Origin: Rhizopus sp. PT2906
Taxonomy: Eukaryota; Mucoromycota; Mucoromycetes; Mucorales; Rhizopodaceae
DNA length: 64,000 bases
Assembly (NCBI GenBank): GCA_025529335.1
Contig: JAMYHX010000008.1
Location: 124,001-188,000 of the forward strand
Direction: 5' to 3'
Shown here: piece by piece, positions 1 to 12,550 of the stretch
Layout: every line of letters starts with the position of its first letter
Numbering within the stretch: the stretch's first letter is position 1
The notes under the pieces: generated by a model
The model's input: only the letters and a program-made list of their open reading frames with translations
Told to the model about the DNA's origin: nothing
Databases searched by the model: none
Translations under genes and position numbers: made by a program

Positions 1-2130
1 TCCCATACGTTTCATAAATTGGCGTGTAGCTGTGATGAAAGCTTGCGACTGATCTATGACTTGTTCAGAGTTCAAGTTCTCATGAGATATGGACATATGT
101 CCATTGAATGTCCTTTCAATCATTTCAGTCGTTGCTCTATCCAGTCCATTAGAACTAGTAAGCTCCAAGATCTATAAAAAAAAAAGAGTAAATAACCTGT
201 TTCTTGTAGAAACCTCATTGATATTACCGTTTCCAAGAACTGTATGGCATCTGCTTTGCCATTGTTTTTTATAAAGTAATATAAAGCGCGTGCCATTAAA
301 GTAGCTGTAATATCATAATAAAACTATGAGCATGTTTTGACCGTATATATATATATATATAAATATTATCAACTTACAAGCTGAATTATCATCTTCAACA
401 AAAGCTATGAGCCCAAACCTTATGGGAATAGTGCGCTTGATCATGGTTTGAATTTCGTTTACAATTCTAGAGAGAGATGCAGTGGAAGCTAAATCCTCGA
501 CTAATAATAGGTTGTAAATGTTTTTTCTTATGGGATGTAGCTGTCCTGGATAGGTTGGCTTTAATATCTATTATTCTTTTAGTATTATTTTAAGTAGAAA
601 ATATAGCTTTAAATACCTCCATGATGTTGGATGGCCAGTCTTCATATCGTGTATCCTTCTCAATATCATTCCACCATATTACAAATGGGTTTTCAGGGGT
701 ATCTCTAACATCATATACACCACTTATAATATCATTGCCCATGCTCTCTCCCTCGGATAGTGCTGGATTAGATAAAATTTCAATAGCTTCCTTGGGGGAA
801 AATCCGATAGCCTGTATTGACTGGATAAGCTTTTTTTCGTCGCGAAGAAGACGCACAAGGCTATAATTCAACCCTAATTATTTTCTTTTTTCTTTAAAAA
901 AGAGACAATAGAGAGTACTTACTAGAATGGATCCACTTGACGAAGTTCAAGTGCTTTACCGTTAATCCATACAGCGTTTAAACCACCTTGAACGGATGAA
1001 TACTGGTTTTCCAAAACCTCATTTTCAAATTCCTTATCTAGTTCAATCATGCTAATACTCTTTGCATACTTTGGAAAGTCTTGGGCTAGAAGTGACATGG
1101 TTTCCAATGGATTGTTGGATTTTGCAATATATTGAGCGGCCTTTAGTCCCAGTTGACTAATCTCTGATGGAGTTAGCGGCTGAATATTTGCTTCCTCAGT
1201 TGTGTCAAACAGCGCATGATTCAGTTTCTTTCCAAAGTTGAGTAATTTTTCCTTCAAGACATGCTGTGATTTGCCATCTTTAAGAGAAACTTAGATTACG
1301 GTCTAATGATGGTTTATTCTCTGATAAATTACCTTGTGTCTTTCTGTCGTCAATCACAAGATAGTCTGTCTTTTTCAATGCCATTTCAACACCATATCCT
1401 GAAAGATAAAGTGACTTTTTCATGCTATCGGAGACAGGAGGTCTATAGCGAATGATGTATGCAATTTTATGTTGATCTGCAGCATCCTTGAGCCAGGTGT
1501 AAAACATGTTGAACTTTGCTGAGAAGCTATCTGTGTATAATACAACCGTTGGCTTTTGTAACGTGTCATCAGTAATATGATCAAAGGGCAAGAGGTTGAC
1601 ATAAGCAGTGTCTTTCAAATCTTTTATCGTATCTGTCAACAATTCAAGGTCGCAAATCTGTTTATCTCCTATATGGACCCAAACATCGCACTGATGATCA
1701 TATTCTGTCAGATTGGCTGTAACCAATTGATTGTAGTACTGAAAATATGCTTCAATACGTGGTGCAGCCTCATGGAGAGAAAGCGATAATTTTAATAGGT
1801 CCACGTCAATTTCTTTTAGAGAAGCTGCAGCTTTGACAGCTTCTTCATAAACCTTTCGAGGAGTCCAGTTGTAAGACTCTTGTTGAGTTCTGATTATATC
1901 AATAAACCTATAATAACTCTCCTCGTTATGCACAGCTATAGTTTCACTACATGAGAGATTAGATGTTGAACATGTCTTGGTCATTGAACTTACGCGACTT
2001 CCAAAAGAAAATCAGGAGCAGACCATGGAGCAACTAAAGTTAGATCTACCGTTGGTGAGCTTGCATATGCTTTTGACAATAAGCCGCTCAGAGTAACAAG
2101 GCCGAGAATGGCCGTTGATATTCGAAGCAT
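1..2130 (-). CDS. UDP-glucose:glycoprotein glucosyltransferase, N-terminal part (truncated by the window edge)
   Basis: This enzyme re-glucosylates misfolded N-glycoproteins in the ER lumen so that calnexin retains them. The start at 2130 opens a hydrophobic signal peptide (MLRISTAILGLVTLSGLLSK), followed by the conserved opening VDLTLVAPWSAPDFLLE. Later recognisable family blocks are HNEESYYRFID, YLSGYGVEMALKKTDYLVID, LTPSEISQLGLKAAQYI and PTYPGQLHPIRKN. Exons run 2130-1994, 1946-1333, 1277-923, 860-617, 567-378, 304-228 and 171 to the edge; all phases agree. Introns are 47-73 bp. These are the thioredoxin-like folding-sensor domains; the catalytic GT24 domain lies to the left, outside the window. 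About 560 of roughly 1,500 residues are present. Confidence 0.93.
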
Positions 2131-2998
2131 TTAATTCGAAAAAAAAGCCAGAACGAATAAAGTTACACGTATTGTTTCCATTAAATTACTACCGCCAAGC
2201 AACCGTCACAATTGGCCATAAACTGCCACGTTCTTCATCTCGATTGCTCTTTCTCCCTTTCGTCTTTTTCACTGTACAAACACTCTGCTATGTTTATTAA
2301 TAATTCAATAAGAAATAAACCAACTTTAGCCTTTATCAAAATATGATGAATCCTCTTTTGCGCGTGTGAGTTAGTTAGCTACTTTATCTGATTTACTGTT
2401 GCTTCTTTTGCCCCTTCAAATGGACCTATGATGCTAGCTTAAATGATTGCTTTAGGATGCACGAAAACTATTGGACAGGTTTGCATAAATTATATGTCAG
2501 TTGCAACTGCGCTTTACTGTCAATAAAATCACCAGTTTTTAAATGTTTCAAAGCTGGATAAGAGTCAATAAGCAGCATTTCAAATCTGGTAATAAAAGTT
2601 CAGTAACCCATTATGTAATTGATGCAATCTTTTCAAACATGTGTCCTCTTTTGGTTAAGCTCACACTTACAACAATGTAGGGAGTTATCATGAGCACTGT
2701 TAAAACTGACGTTCTTGTAGTTGTTTAATATTTCATAGGCATGGCTAAAGTTTCTCTTTTGACCCTTAAAATCTCATGTGGGACTTATAAGAGCTATGAG
2801 CTTCTTACAGCATGACTACCCATGTAAGGTTACTCGCCTATACAGTACGAAGTATGGTTTGTCAGATTTGACTCGTTTGATTCTGTATTAACAAATGATT
2901 ATGTATATTATATTCAGAAAGATATCAATTGAATCATATGAAGGTGATAATCAAGACCAATTGGACATCATTAGGCAATGTACTAAATGTGTATTGAA
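2131..2998. other. Intergenic: UGGT 5' flank and RAD9 3' flank
   Basis: About 870 bp with no coding signal that I trust; the one short plus-strand ORF at the left has no family resemblance. The first 150 bp should hold the UGGT promoter. An ACGTGG hexamer (coding strand, 2226-2231) lies about 100 bp upstream of the UGGT start and resembles the core of an unfolded-protein-response element. Confidence 0.5.
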
Positions 2999-4791
2999 CT
3001 ATGAAAAGAAGTTTGATTTTTGCTATAACAACGAAAAAGATTTAGCTTCTTGACGAGCTGATTATATGTATTCTTTCTTACTTTTTTTCGAGATGACTCA
3101 GCATCAGTTTCACCATACTCTACACGCGGCACGGATATGCTTGATTCTATTGAAGAATCAAATGGAAAGTACGTATTATTATCAGAAGATGGATGATTAT
3201 TATTTTCTTCATTTTGTAAGGATGGCAAACGATGATGATTTGATTGTTCGAATGAATTATTCTCAAAGCTCAAGTCAGATCCTCCTGCTTCATGCATTGG
3301 ATTTTTTGGTGTTGTTGGTCTTGTGTATGGCACGGTGTCTGCGTTTGCAATGGCAGATGTACTGATATTCTGATTATTATTATTATTGTTGTTGTTGTTT
3401 TCAATGAATAGATTCGAGCCTTCAGCTCTTTGATTTACTGGAACATCGCTTTCCACTGATGAATTCCTACCAGGATGGACCACAGATCTACCATGACTAG
3501 CTGTTCTTCTATGATATTGAGCAGGTGGACTAGAAGAAACACTTCGATGCCCACCATATATAGGGGAATCTATTGATGCCATACTATGCTCATTAAATGT
3601 CATGTAACTGCTTCTTTCATTTGTTATATTTGCATGCGTCATCAAAGCGAACTCTGCCATGATTTCATTACTCTGTTCATAAGTAAAAATGATAGGTCTA
3701 TATACATATATTGGTCAGTTAGTCATGTCATTTCTTTCATCATGATCGCTCTCTCTATTTACTTGCCAGCCTCTTGAAATTGAGCAATCAGAGGTGCTTC
3801 CATAGACTCCATATAGTTTAAAATCGCCTTTTACACAAGTCAGTACTCAGATAGAGCAATGATATATATATATTTACCTTGAACTCTCTAAAGTTAAACA
3901 CCAACCTCACTGGTTCTGTTACAGAATATTCAATACAATCTTCAACTTTCATTTTGATCATCGTCTGTACAGGTTTATCACCTATTATCATGAGTTCTCT
4001 CTCTCTCTCTATTGTGTATTGTCTCTACAACACTACTTACCTAAATGCATCATTTGTGAATCATTGTCCCAATAAGACTTGATGATAATAAACTGTGGAG
4101 TAAAAGAAAGGACGATGTCGACCACTTTTGGAGGAAATAAGCCCAGATGATCCTTCATGATGGAGGCATCAACTATAAATGAATGTAGAGTGTCCTTTGA
4201 ATAGAATGGTACAATGGTTTTTCCCTCTGCATGCCATATAGTGTTTTTCTTTGTCACACCATTATGACACTTTACTGTCAAATGAATTCTTGCTTCAGCG
4301 CTGTTTTCATCGCTTTCGATCACTTGTATTCCGCAGCTTTGTATCAAATTGGTTATGGATTGATTCTTTTTGAATATTTTATTCAAATCCTATGATACAT
4401 CAGAGAGTTGGTTAAAGAAATATAGACAAAAAAAAAGAGAAATTACATGAGCCAACACTTGACATTTAAGTGATTCTTCTGTAGATCTGCGTTGAAGTAG
4501 CTTGTAATTTTCAAAGATCAGTGGTGAAAATCGTATGATTGCTTGCGATGTCTCTGAGTTATTCATGGTTGAAATGATAAACTATTGCAATTGTTATGCA
4601 AAGTAACTAGTTTTTAACTCTTTTATTACTTGGAGTTTTCTAATATCTAAATAGATATTGTCACCAAAGTCTGAAAGTGTATCCAAACTGATTGAAAATA
4701 CTATAGGACATAAGTTGTCAGCTAGTATAATTGCTTTTACTATCATATTACCATTAAATAAGTCAGCAGGAAGAGTAGCTTTGAATTCCAT
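2999..4791 (-). CDS. RAD9: RAD9 checkpoint clamp subunit (9-1-1 complex)
   Basis: This is a PCNA-like subunit of the Rad9-Rad1-Hus1 clamp, loaded at DNA damage to activate ATR/Mec1 signalling in the nucleus. The spliced protein has 467 residues. It has two clamp lobes (about 1-270) with typical RAD9 blocks: LSDFGDNIYLDIRKLQF then NNSETSQAIIRFSPLIFENY, VNFREFK-like VFNFREFKAIL, and FQEAGKPIIFTYE. A long Ser/Asn-rich tail follows, as expected for the phosphorylated RAD9 tail. Exons: 4791-4752, 4700-4630, 4581-4447, 4389-4041, 3981-3878, 3827-3763, 3697-3082, 3022-2999; every phase closes. The last 59-bp intron gives a basic KKQKSNFFS end, which fits the family better than the unspliced ending at 2983. 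Intron 1 (51 bp) has no in-frame stop, so its removal rests on alignment. Confidence 0.9.
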
Positions 4792-4944
4792 CAAGGAAAA
4801 AAGAAAAGAAAAAGGGACTTGTGTAAATGAAAATTGAGGTCGCGCGTATCCCTTTAAAAAATATCAGATCAACTTTTTTTTTTAAAAAAAAAAGCATCGT
4901 ATATCCGATAAAAGAAGGATAGTTCTTTATTATTATTATCATTG

Positions 4945-5517
4945 TTAAAATCCACAACATGATGACTTGGACACTACAGGTTCTTCTTCCATGGGTAAAT
5001 AGGTTGGCTGTCTTTTCTTTGGGAGGTACTGTTTACGATCAACAAGAACTCGCGTGATATGGAGAAAGATTTCTTCAATGGTGCCTATTATTTTGTTAGA
5101 TGGTCATATCTTTATAATCATTATTACTATTACCATTATCTTCTTTTGCAGATACTTCATACAACAATGTATCTGGCCCTAATACTCGTGTGATATATTT
5201 CTGAGCCTCTTCACATGACACTTCACGTTGATATAAAGCTAAATCTAATTTATTGGCCACGACAACTATAACCAAGTCTTCAGTCATATTTCGTTTAAGC
5301 TCTAAAGAGAACAGTTAATAAAAGTGTATAAACATTATTTGCTTACCTTCAATCCAAGAATGAAGTTCTTCAAAGCTCTCTCTTGATGTGATATCGTATA
5401 CTAACAGAGCTGCTTGCGCCCCTCTATAGTACATTGGCGCCATTGCACGGAATCTTTCTACTCATGACTTTTCCAATTACCTTTTGTTTTGTTCTATGTA
5501 TACTCCCCCCCTTCCTT

Positions 5518-5552
<35 letters not shown>

Positions 5553-5893
5553 AAGCATGTCCAATATAATTACCTTGACCGGCTGTATCCCAAATCTGTA
5601 AGCTTACTTTACAATTGTCAACTGTGCTGAAAGAAATGTTCATAAGCATTCTATAAATTATCCAAAGGGTAAAAACAAGAAAGAAAACCTACAGCTTTTT
5701 TGCCATAAAAGAAGCACCAATAGTGGAAGTTGAGTTAGGTGAAAATGTCTTTGAGATATATCGTACAGCAAGTGAGGTTTTACCCACACCTTTACTGAAT
5801 CAATAACAAAATCAGGAAAGGTATATAAGTATTACCTTGACTACCCAATATGACAATCTTTGCTTCTAAAGTAGATTTCGAGGAGCTATACAT
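4945..5893 (-). CDS. Rab-family small GTPase (Rab5/Rab22-like)
   Basis: This is a membrane-traffic GTPase. The 208-residue spliced protein has the P-loop GSQGVGKTS (about 18-26), the switch I region STIGASFMAK, switch II WDTAGQERFRAMAPMYYRGA, the guanine-specificity motif NKLDL and the SAK motif. It ends in SSCCGF, a di-cysteine tail for double geranylgeranylation. The RFRAMAPMYYRGAQAALLVYDIT stretch is closest in style to the endocytic Rab5/21/22 group; exact subfamily is an inference. Six exons: 5893-5836, 5789-5693, 5626-5574, 5457-5347, 5301-5134, 5084-4945. The 116-bp third intron contains a long T-tract. The gene is 153 bp upstream of RAD9 on the same strand. Confidence 0.9.
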
Positions 5894-6006
5894 TTTAATA
5901 ATAGGGGGTGTACTATTGCTGCTACTACTACTACTACTACTACTACTGTTGCTACTGATACTACAACAATTATTATATTATATTACTATTATTGTTGTTG
6001 CCGCTA

Positions 6007-6039
<33 letters not shown>

Positions 6040-6056
6040 CTGTTGTTGTTGTTGTT

Positions 6057-6093
<37 letters not shown>

Positions 6094-6282
6094 AGAAACT
6101 AAAAATTGTCCCGGCTCTTTATAAAAAAAATAATAATAAAGTGCGCCAAACTTTTCATTAGGCACCAAAATCGTATTCGTTTTAACACAGTTTTTTTTTT
6201 TATTAATAATAAGCTATTTAGGGCAAGCACTTTGTTTAAGAATAAATATGTGTGTTTATGCTTTTTCATTATAAAGTTGACT
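5894..6282. repeat. Compound trinucleotide microsatellite and poly(A) run
   Basis: Between the Rab start and the formin stop. From about 5913 to 6059 the plus strand is a compound of GCT, ACT, ATT, GTT and GCC/GCT triplets, directly followed by an uninterrupted run of about 32 A (6060-6091). Open frames here read as poly-Leu/poly-Val/poly-Lys and are artefacts. The tract lies in the Rab promoter region. Confidence 0.85.
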
Positions 6283-9200
6283 TTATTGACAAATCGTCTT
6301 TTGTTGTATTTCCACTTGTCGCTGTCGTCGCAGTGCCCTTTCTCGGGCTTCGTGTATTTCAGTTTGGGCTTTCTAGTCACACAAGTACAATTGAGATCAT
6401 GTTTCACTACACACGTCATGGTCTTACCTCAAATGAATCAGAAAAGCTTGCTATAATCTGAAAAAATTCTTCAGATTTGACCATGGTTGGATCTTCTCCA
6501 TAATACATGATCACCTCTTTCAGTTTATCTTCAACATCTTTTGCCATATGCTTCAAATCTTCAATAATCGGTTCTGTCTCTAGAACAAACTCCTAATGAT
6601 AGAGTTAATATATATATATATATCTTTATACTTTATACACCAAGTTCACCTCCATTGCTTCCACAAATCTATCTATTTGATGTTCTGACACCTTTCTTCG
6701 ACTCGCATTTAACTCTTCTTTAATCTGAGCTAAACCTCCTCCAAGTGCATTCACTGATGCAAAGATAGCAGGTGGTGATACTAAAATGGTATTAGAAAGA
6801 GTTTATATGTATATATTTTTACTAAAACTTACACTTGGCTGCCGCTGCAAGGTGTGAGATATCTTGCTTAAAGTTTAAAACATCATAGTCGGACTTTGAC
6901 AGAAAATGAACCAAGTAATGCAGCAAGGTAGGAACATTGCTCACACCTTCACCTTCTGCCTTTGTGTCTCTCATCTTTTTGAAAATAAATATGGATAAGA
7001 TTCCACAATTACCTTTATAAAAACATACCTTCAAAAGTGCGTCAATATGGAACCCAACCGCATTACCGCGTACCGTTTGTCCGTTCAAATAGTTACCGAT
7101 AGCAAGTACTGTCTAATCTAGCCTTAGTATTGATCTAACAAAGCAGACTAGTTTACCTTTAGCACATGCTTAAACCTTTTGCTTTCTTTGAGTTCTGTTA
7201 CAGCTAGCTGTATTATATCCATCTCTGGTAAAATCTCTTGCAGTTCTTGATCAAAACGGCGACGGAAGATCATACAATTCAACCGATCTGCCAAACGTGG
7301 AATATACATTATCTAACTTTATGCTTTAGTACTCATGCTTATGTCCTAGAATTTAAACTTACTGCTCTAAAATATCTTTCTGCATTACCAAGCATATTAA
7401 CATCGCCTTGGTATTCTTTGACTATTTCAATCTCTTCTTTTGTAGGAACATATTGTCTAATAGCAATCAAATTGTCAATTGTGAGCTTTGCATCGTCAAT
7501 ATTCCATATAGCGTCCCTAATCTCGGAATATGGCAGTTTTATCTTTGCCAACATGATGGCTATGTTGTTAGCACGGTTAAATTCTAATAGTGTGATCAAA
7601 TGCTGTTTTCGGGTCTGTATTTGCTGGTTTTTGCTGTCATTATTATTGTTTACATTTGTGTTCTTTTTAAACAATCTTTCCAATTCGGTTGTATCTAACT
7701 CAAGTGTACCATCCATTTCAAGTTCATCACTGCTGCTGTCAGAACTCATGGATTCAGTTAAAGATGGCTCGGATATCTCTTCCCAGACCGTATTGTTGAT
7801 TTTATCCTTGGATAGCTTGGACCAAAAGAATTGCTTCATAGGTATAGCAGGTCGTTTAACAATATCTTGCTCTATCAAGCAAGGTGGCTCTATACTTTGG
7901 TGACTTTCGGTCAAATTGTTTATAGTAGACAATAATGAAGTTGAGGTCGAATTCTTTTGTAACGATTTTAGATCAGAGAAGCATAGATTCAAGGCAAGTG
8001 GATGCAAATATCTCGAAGAGCGATTGGATGAATCTTTGCGTACAAGGTTTCGCTTTCGGATTATCGATTGCTTGGATGTATCAGTCTGAGTAGGCATAGA
8101 TAATGCGTTGGATGATGGAAATGGTGGAGGAGGAGGTGGTGGTGGTGGCGGTGGCGGTGACGGTAAAGATAATATTGATTCTGACTCATGGAGAACTGTT
8201 GAAGATGTTGATCCTGATTGCCTAGGGACTGATTCATCTTGGTGCTGTTGCACATCATTGCCTTTAAGTAACATCTTCTGGTGTTCTTTAGCTAGTCTTT
8301 GATTTTCTGCTTCAATTGCCAGGATACGATCATCTCTTTCTTTTATATCTGCAGCTGCCTTGGAGACTTTCATGAGTAACTCGTTTTTCTCTCTTCGTAT
8401 CTTTGCCATAGATTCTTGATTCCTTTTCACGCTTTCTTTTAATTCCTCTACCATATTTCGTAGTCCCTCAATGTCTTCTAAATGATCGTCTGATTTGCAA
8501 GCAGCAGCAGAGGTATTTGCAGGAGCATCAGCATTTATAGCCAAATTCTTACCGATCCTTTCTGTGTTGGTTGTAAATGGAAGCTTTCCAATAACAGGTT
8601 CAATAGACGGGATGAACTGACGCAGCGCAAAGTGTATTTCGTCTATTTTTGTTAAAAGTAAAAAGAATTAGTATACGCACGTTATCAACAACTCTTTTAT
8701 ATAAAACATGCCATTTGTCTTTATTGGCTTTAAATGTTTAGCCAGTGTATGAACCACACACCAGACATCTTTTACAAACTGTTTGTCAGTAGAGATCTGA
8801 TGAACCCCTATCGACATGAGTTCATTTACGCTATCGACAACCAAATAATACAATTCTGGATCTTTTTGAAAAGAGTTTAATGCCGATACCATCATATCGT
8901 GCGGTTGACTATGGATGCATGATCAGCATGATATCTAATAAATGCATAATATACTTACAACTGGAGTATACTTTGCCTCTTGAGGTTTTCTTGCTTTCGT
9001 ATCTGATCCTCATCTACCTTCTTCTGCTTCATATAATTGTCTATACAGCTATGTAATGCCTCTGGCAACATATTCCTCTGTTTCAACAGCTTCTCAATAT
9101 AACCCTTTAGCCCTCTTCTTTCAATTTCTTCCTGAAGTGCATTTCGTCTCTCCAGTGAGGCTGGCGTCTGAACAATCGTGCAGCACAAGTTGAGCCCTGC

Positions 9201-11628
9201 AGTAATGCAGTTGAACACCATGAGGCTGTGTTGATCATCTGTTTGGCGTGATGGCTTTGTAGTGTTGTTTTCAAGGAAGCTTCCGAGCTCATAGAGGCTT
9301 TGTAATAATTTTTCAAATCGATACTTTTCATCTTTTACTTCAGATAAAACTAGCAATATCAATTCGTAGCCGTTTGAAGAGGTTAAGCAGATAGAAAAGA
9401 GTATCCCAAAGACAAGTGTACACGCTTCAAACGTCGTTTGGAGTCCTTGTTCACCATCAGCAACCGAGTTACCATCTTTTGCTGCATTGTTAGTCGATAC
9501 AGATTGACTTTGCTTTGCTTCGCTTTTAACAGCCGCAGATAGCAATTGGGATCCTAGGTTCGTTAGGGACGATTTTTTTGACGGAGGAGCATTTGTTTGG
9601 GTTGCTAACGAGAGTGAAGCTGTGCTTGCAAACAGGAATACAAGCAATAAATGCAATAACTCTGGTTGCATCATTATTTGATCGTAGCCTGCCTATGTAA
9701 TCAATGAGTATATTTATGAAATGTATTTAAAAGATATATTTCCTGTGTCGTGTCCAGACTTACCTTGTAGTTAATGAGGGCATGGATACAATGAATACAT
9801 TCAAGCAAGCATTGCTCTTCACTTTCTGTTAGTCTTAAATTACCCTTTTTTCTATTAGAAAAAAAAAACACGAGTTTATACAAGCTCAAGACGGTATGTT
9901 TTATGCCTCTTACTTTGTTTTTTTGGCTACAAGTTTTCCAAAGACTGTCTCAAGTGCGTCCAGGCCATCATGACGTTTGGAAAGAAATTCATTAACCCAT
10001 GATTCGTTTGCATTATTTAGAGTAACCTTTAGTGATGTAATATACCTTGTCAATGCATCAATAGACAAATTCCTGCTGTAATAAGGGATTTTAGTTGAAG
10101 GTATTTTTAAATGGTAGTTACCTATTCCTGAGTTTTTCCACATAAAAATATGGATTGTCTCTGTCGCGGCCAAGTTTGTTTCTGTCCTCTGATGCTACCA
10201 AGCTGGCCAAATGCGATGCATCTCTTCGTGTTAAACTTTGGTACACATAGCTGTTTGACACTAGAGCAACTGGATCGGAGTCCGCTGTGGGTTTGGAAAA
10301 GAGATTGTTTAATGACGGACGCTGTTGTTGGTTGCTTTTATTTGCATGACGAGGCAGCGTTGTGTTGTCGAGTAGAAGCCAAGCAGCTGATTCGTCAGTC
10401 ACTGCATCTTCTTGCTTATGTGCAAGCGCATCAAACTCCATAATCATTGAGCCTACCTTTGATCTGGTGCTATTAAAGTTTGCTAGGTTCTTACGAGAGA
10501 ACTTGTAAGTCGCGGCCCTTCCATCAGGTATATTTTCTCTTGTGCTGCGCATGTTTTGCATTGTTTTTGACATCGTTCCACTCAGTCTACCAGACACTAA
10601 ACTCTTCTTCTCCTCCTTTTGTATTGAGCTACTTTTAGATGCGATAGAACAAGTGCTATCGTTGGACTTTGTTGTTTTGGGGAATGGTGAAGAAATACAC
10701 GTGCCGTGTGATTTATCCATACCTTCTGAATCTTTGAGGGGTGCTGATGTTTTTCCTGATACAGAAAGGCGTGCAGATGTTTCGCTCTTTTTCAGGGATA
10801 TCTTTTTTGTTATCTTGGGTTGAAAAAGACTAGTGGTAGAATTGGATGATGGAATGCTCTTTGTGGAGGACTTGCTATTATTTGTGGTTTTCTTTATGTG
10901 TTGATTTTGTTGAAGTAAATATAGTTTACGATCATGAGGTAACTCTCTCAATTTCTCTTTTTGCGATTCTTTCATATTAAGTTCATTCTACAGTTAGGGA
11001 TGTAAATAAAGGACAAATTTGCGTATATGCTATAATAATACCGTACAAGAAGATCTTCGAATATTTCAGAAAAGCTATTAGCATCATCTATAACATTTAC
11101 AGGTGTACTTTTAGAAAGATTATCATTTTCTGACTGACTAGTAGTCGTGCTCTCTGATGCATTTGTGTCTTCGGAACTATCAGAAGCAGGCTGTGGCAAG
11201 GAATGATCAATAGATTCGTTTACTGGTGCTGTGGTGGGATTGCTTTTTGCTAGCCAAGTTGGCAAAAGATTCTTACTAAACCTGGAGGACGCTGTCATAC
11301 GTATACCAGGGTTTACAGATTTTTGAAAGTTATCGACGCTCGGTGTTCGTTTGCTCATACGTGTATTCTGTGTCAAGGGTAACGCCTTGCTGCTCCTGGT
11401 GCTAAAGTTTGTGGAAATGGTAGCTCTAGTGGCCGGCTGCTTTTTTAAAGCTTCTGGGAACTTGATAGGTTGAGATGGGTTATTTTGAAGATCACTAGAA
11501 GGTGAAGACATTGTCCTTCTGATAGGTGTGCTCGAGGGTTTTGACGAGGCTGATGAGATTGATTTATTTCTTGGAGCGATGGTTACTGGTACATCCAGCA
11601 TACAATCACTTTTTTTCTTTTGATGCAT
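6283..11628 (-). CDS. Diaphanous-related formin (GBD/FH3-FH1-FH2)
   Basis: Formins nucleate and elongate unbranched actin at growth tips and septa, activated by Rho GTPases. The 1,558-residue model has a Ser-rich N-terminus and a GBD/FH3 region from about residue 190 (FEDLLNELNMKES, PHDRKLYLLQQ, then armadillo-like helices). A coiled coil lies near 900-980, a short FH1 near 1040 with one run of about a dozen prolines, and FH2 from about 1140 (IPMKQFFWSKL, LLEFNRANNIAIML, IGNYLNGQTVRGNAVGF). It ends in a basic KAQTEIHEARERALRRQRQ tail resembling a DAD. Thirteen exons: 11628-11047, 10987-10122, 10075-9914, 9851-9764, 9692-8959, 8908-8712, 8642-7363, 7312-7157, 7112-7029, 6974-6833, 6780-6650, 6592-6428, 6372-6283. 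All phases agree only if intron 6 (8711-8643) is a GC-AG intron. Confidence 0.93.
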
Positions 11629-12550
11629 AAACGTTGTTTATCCCCTTTATGACACCAGAATATGATTAATAAGAAATTAAAGTAGTATGTTGATTATAGT
11701 AGGAATTAAGCTTTTTTTTTAAAAAAAAACAATAACAGTGTGATGAATAACGTTGTGACATATAGTATACATGAATCTTACTTTTATGAGTGTTTTCTCA
11801 AAGCGTTTAAGATAAACTAAAAGATGAATGTTCCTTATTTCAAAGCAAAAGAAAAGTGAAAATTAATGAGATGTATGGAAGAATCTGATAAAGGAGATGA
11901 AAACAAAGTCTCCTTATAATATCTAAATGTTTGTCGTTGATACTGTTAGTTATCCTCCTATTTTAACCTCAGGAGATTCACTTTGTCGCTTCAAAGATGA
12001 AAAAAGCGTTAAGCTTACTTCGGATTATCAGTTTATTCTTTGCTTATTGAATGACAATTTCGCTTTATGGTTTTATCATCAGTGATAAATACATCACCTT
12101 GTAATGATGTATCAAGAAGACTATAGTTTACGTGGTAATCAATAATGATCTCCTTTATTATTACTGTTGATCTGAAAAAAAAAAGACATTGTAAAGCTCC
12201 TGTCAAAAAATGGCATAATCTCTATTATGTCTCCTAGCTGGTTGCCTGTCATTGTCATGTAAATAGAGTGCCATTGAATGGAGCAAGAGAGAGGGAGAAA
12301 TGCTATGCTATCTGAATCAGTTTATTTATTATGTTGCCAATAAATTTTTTTTATATATAAAGAAAAACATCATATATATGTTTGCTTAAAATATTTTTTA
12401 ATATGAAATAAAAGGAAGGGACAGAGGTAAGATAAAGTAAAAGAGAATCAAAAAAAAGAAGGGGGGGAAAATGGGGTATGCTAAGAAACGAAAAGAGAGG
12501 AAGTAAGTGTAGTAATAGTAATAGCAAAAGGGGAAAGACATAAATTATAA
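11629..12550. other. Intergenic: formin 5' flank and phosphatase 3' flank
   Basis: About 920 bp, AT-rich, without a supported gene. A T8/A9 inverted run sits at 11711-11730. The stretch 12350-12540 reads as long low-complexity ORFs on the minus strand (Leu/Pro/Phe-rich), which I reject as A/G-rich sequence in the 3' UTR of the phosphatase gene. Confidence 0.5.

Noticed and set aside
5850..6161. 103-residue plus-strand ORF
   Set aside because: It is a translation of trinucleotide and poly(A) repeats (poly-Leu, poly-Val, poly-Lys) and overlaps the Rab first exon on the other strand.
7238..7903. 221-residue plus-strand ORF opposite the formin
   Set aside because: Antisense shadow of the FH2-coding exon; Ser/Leu-rich with no family features.
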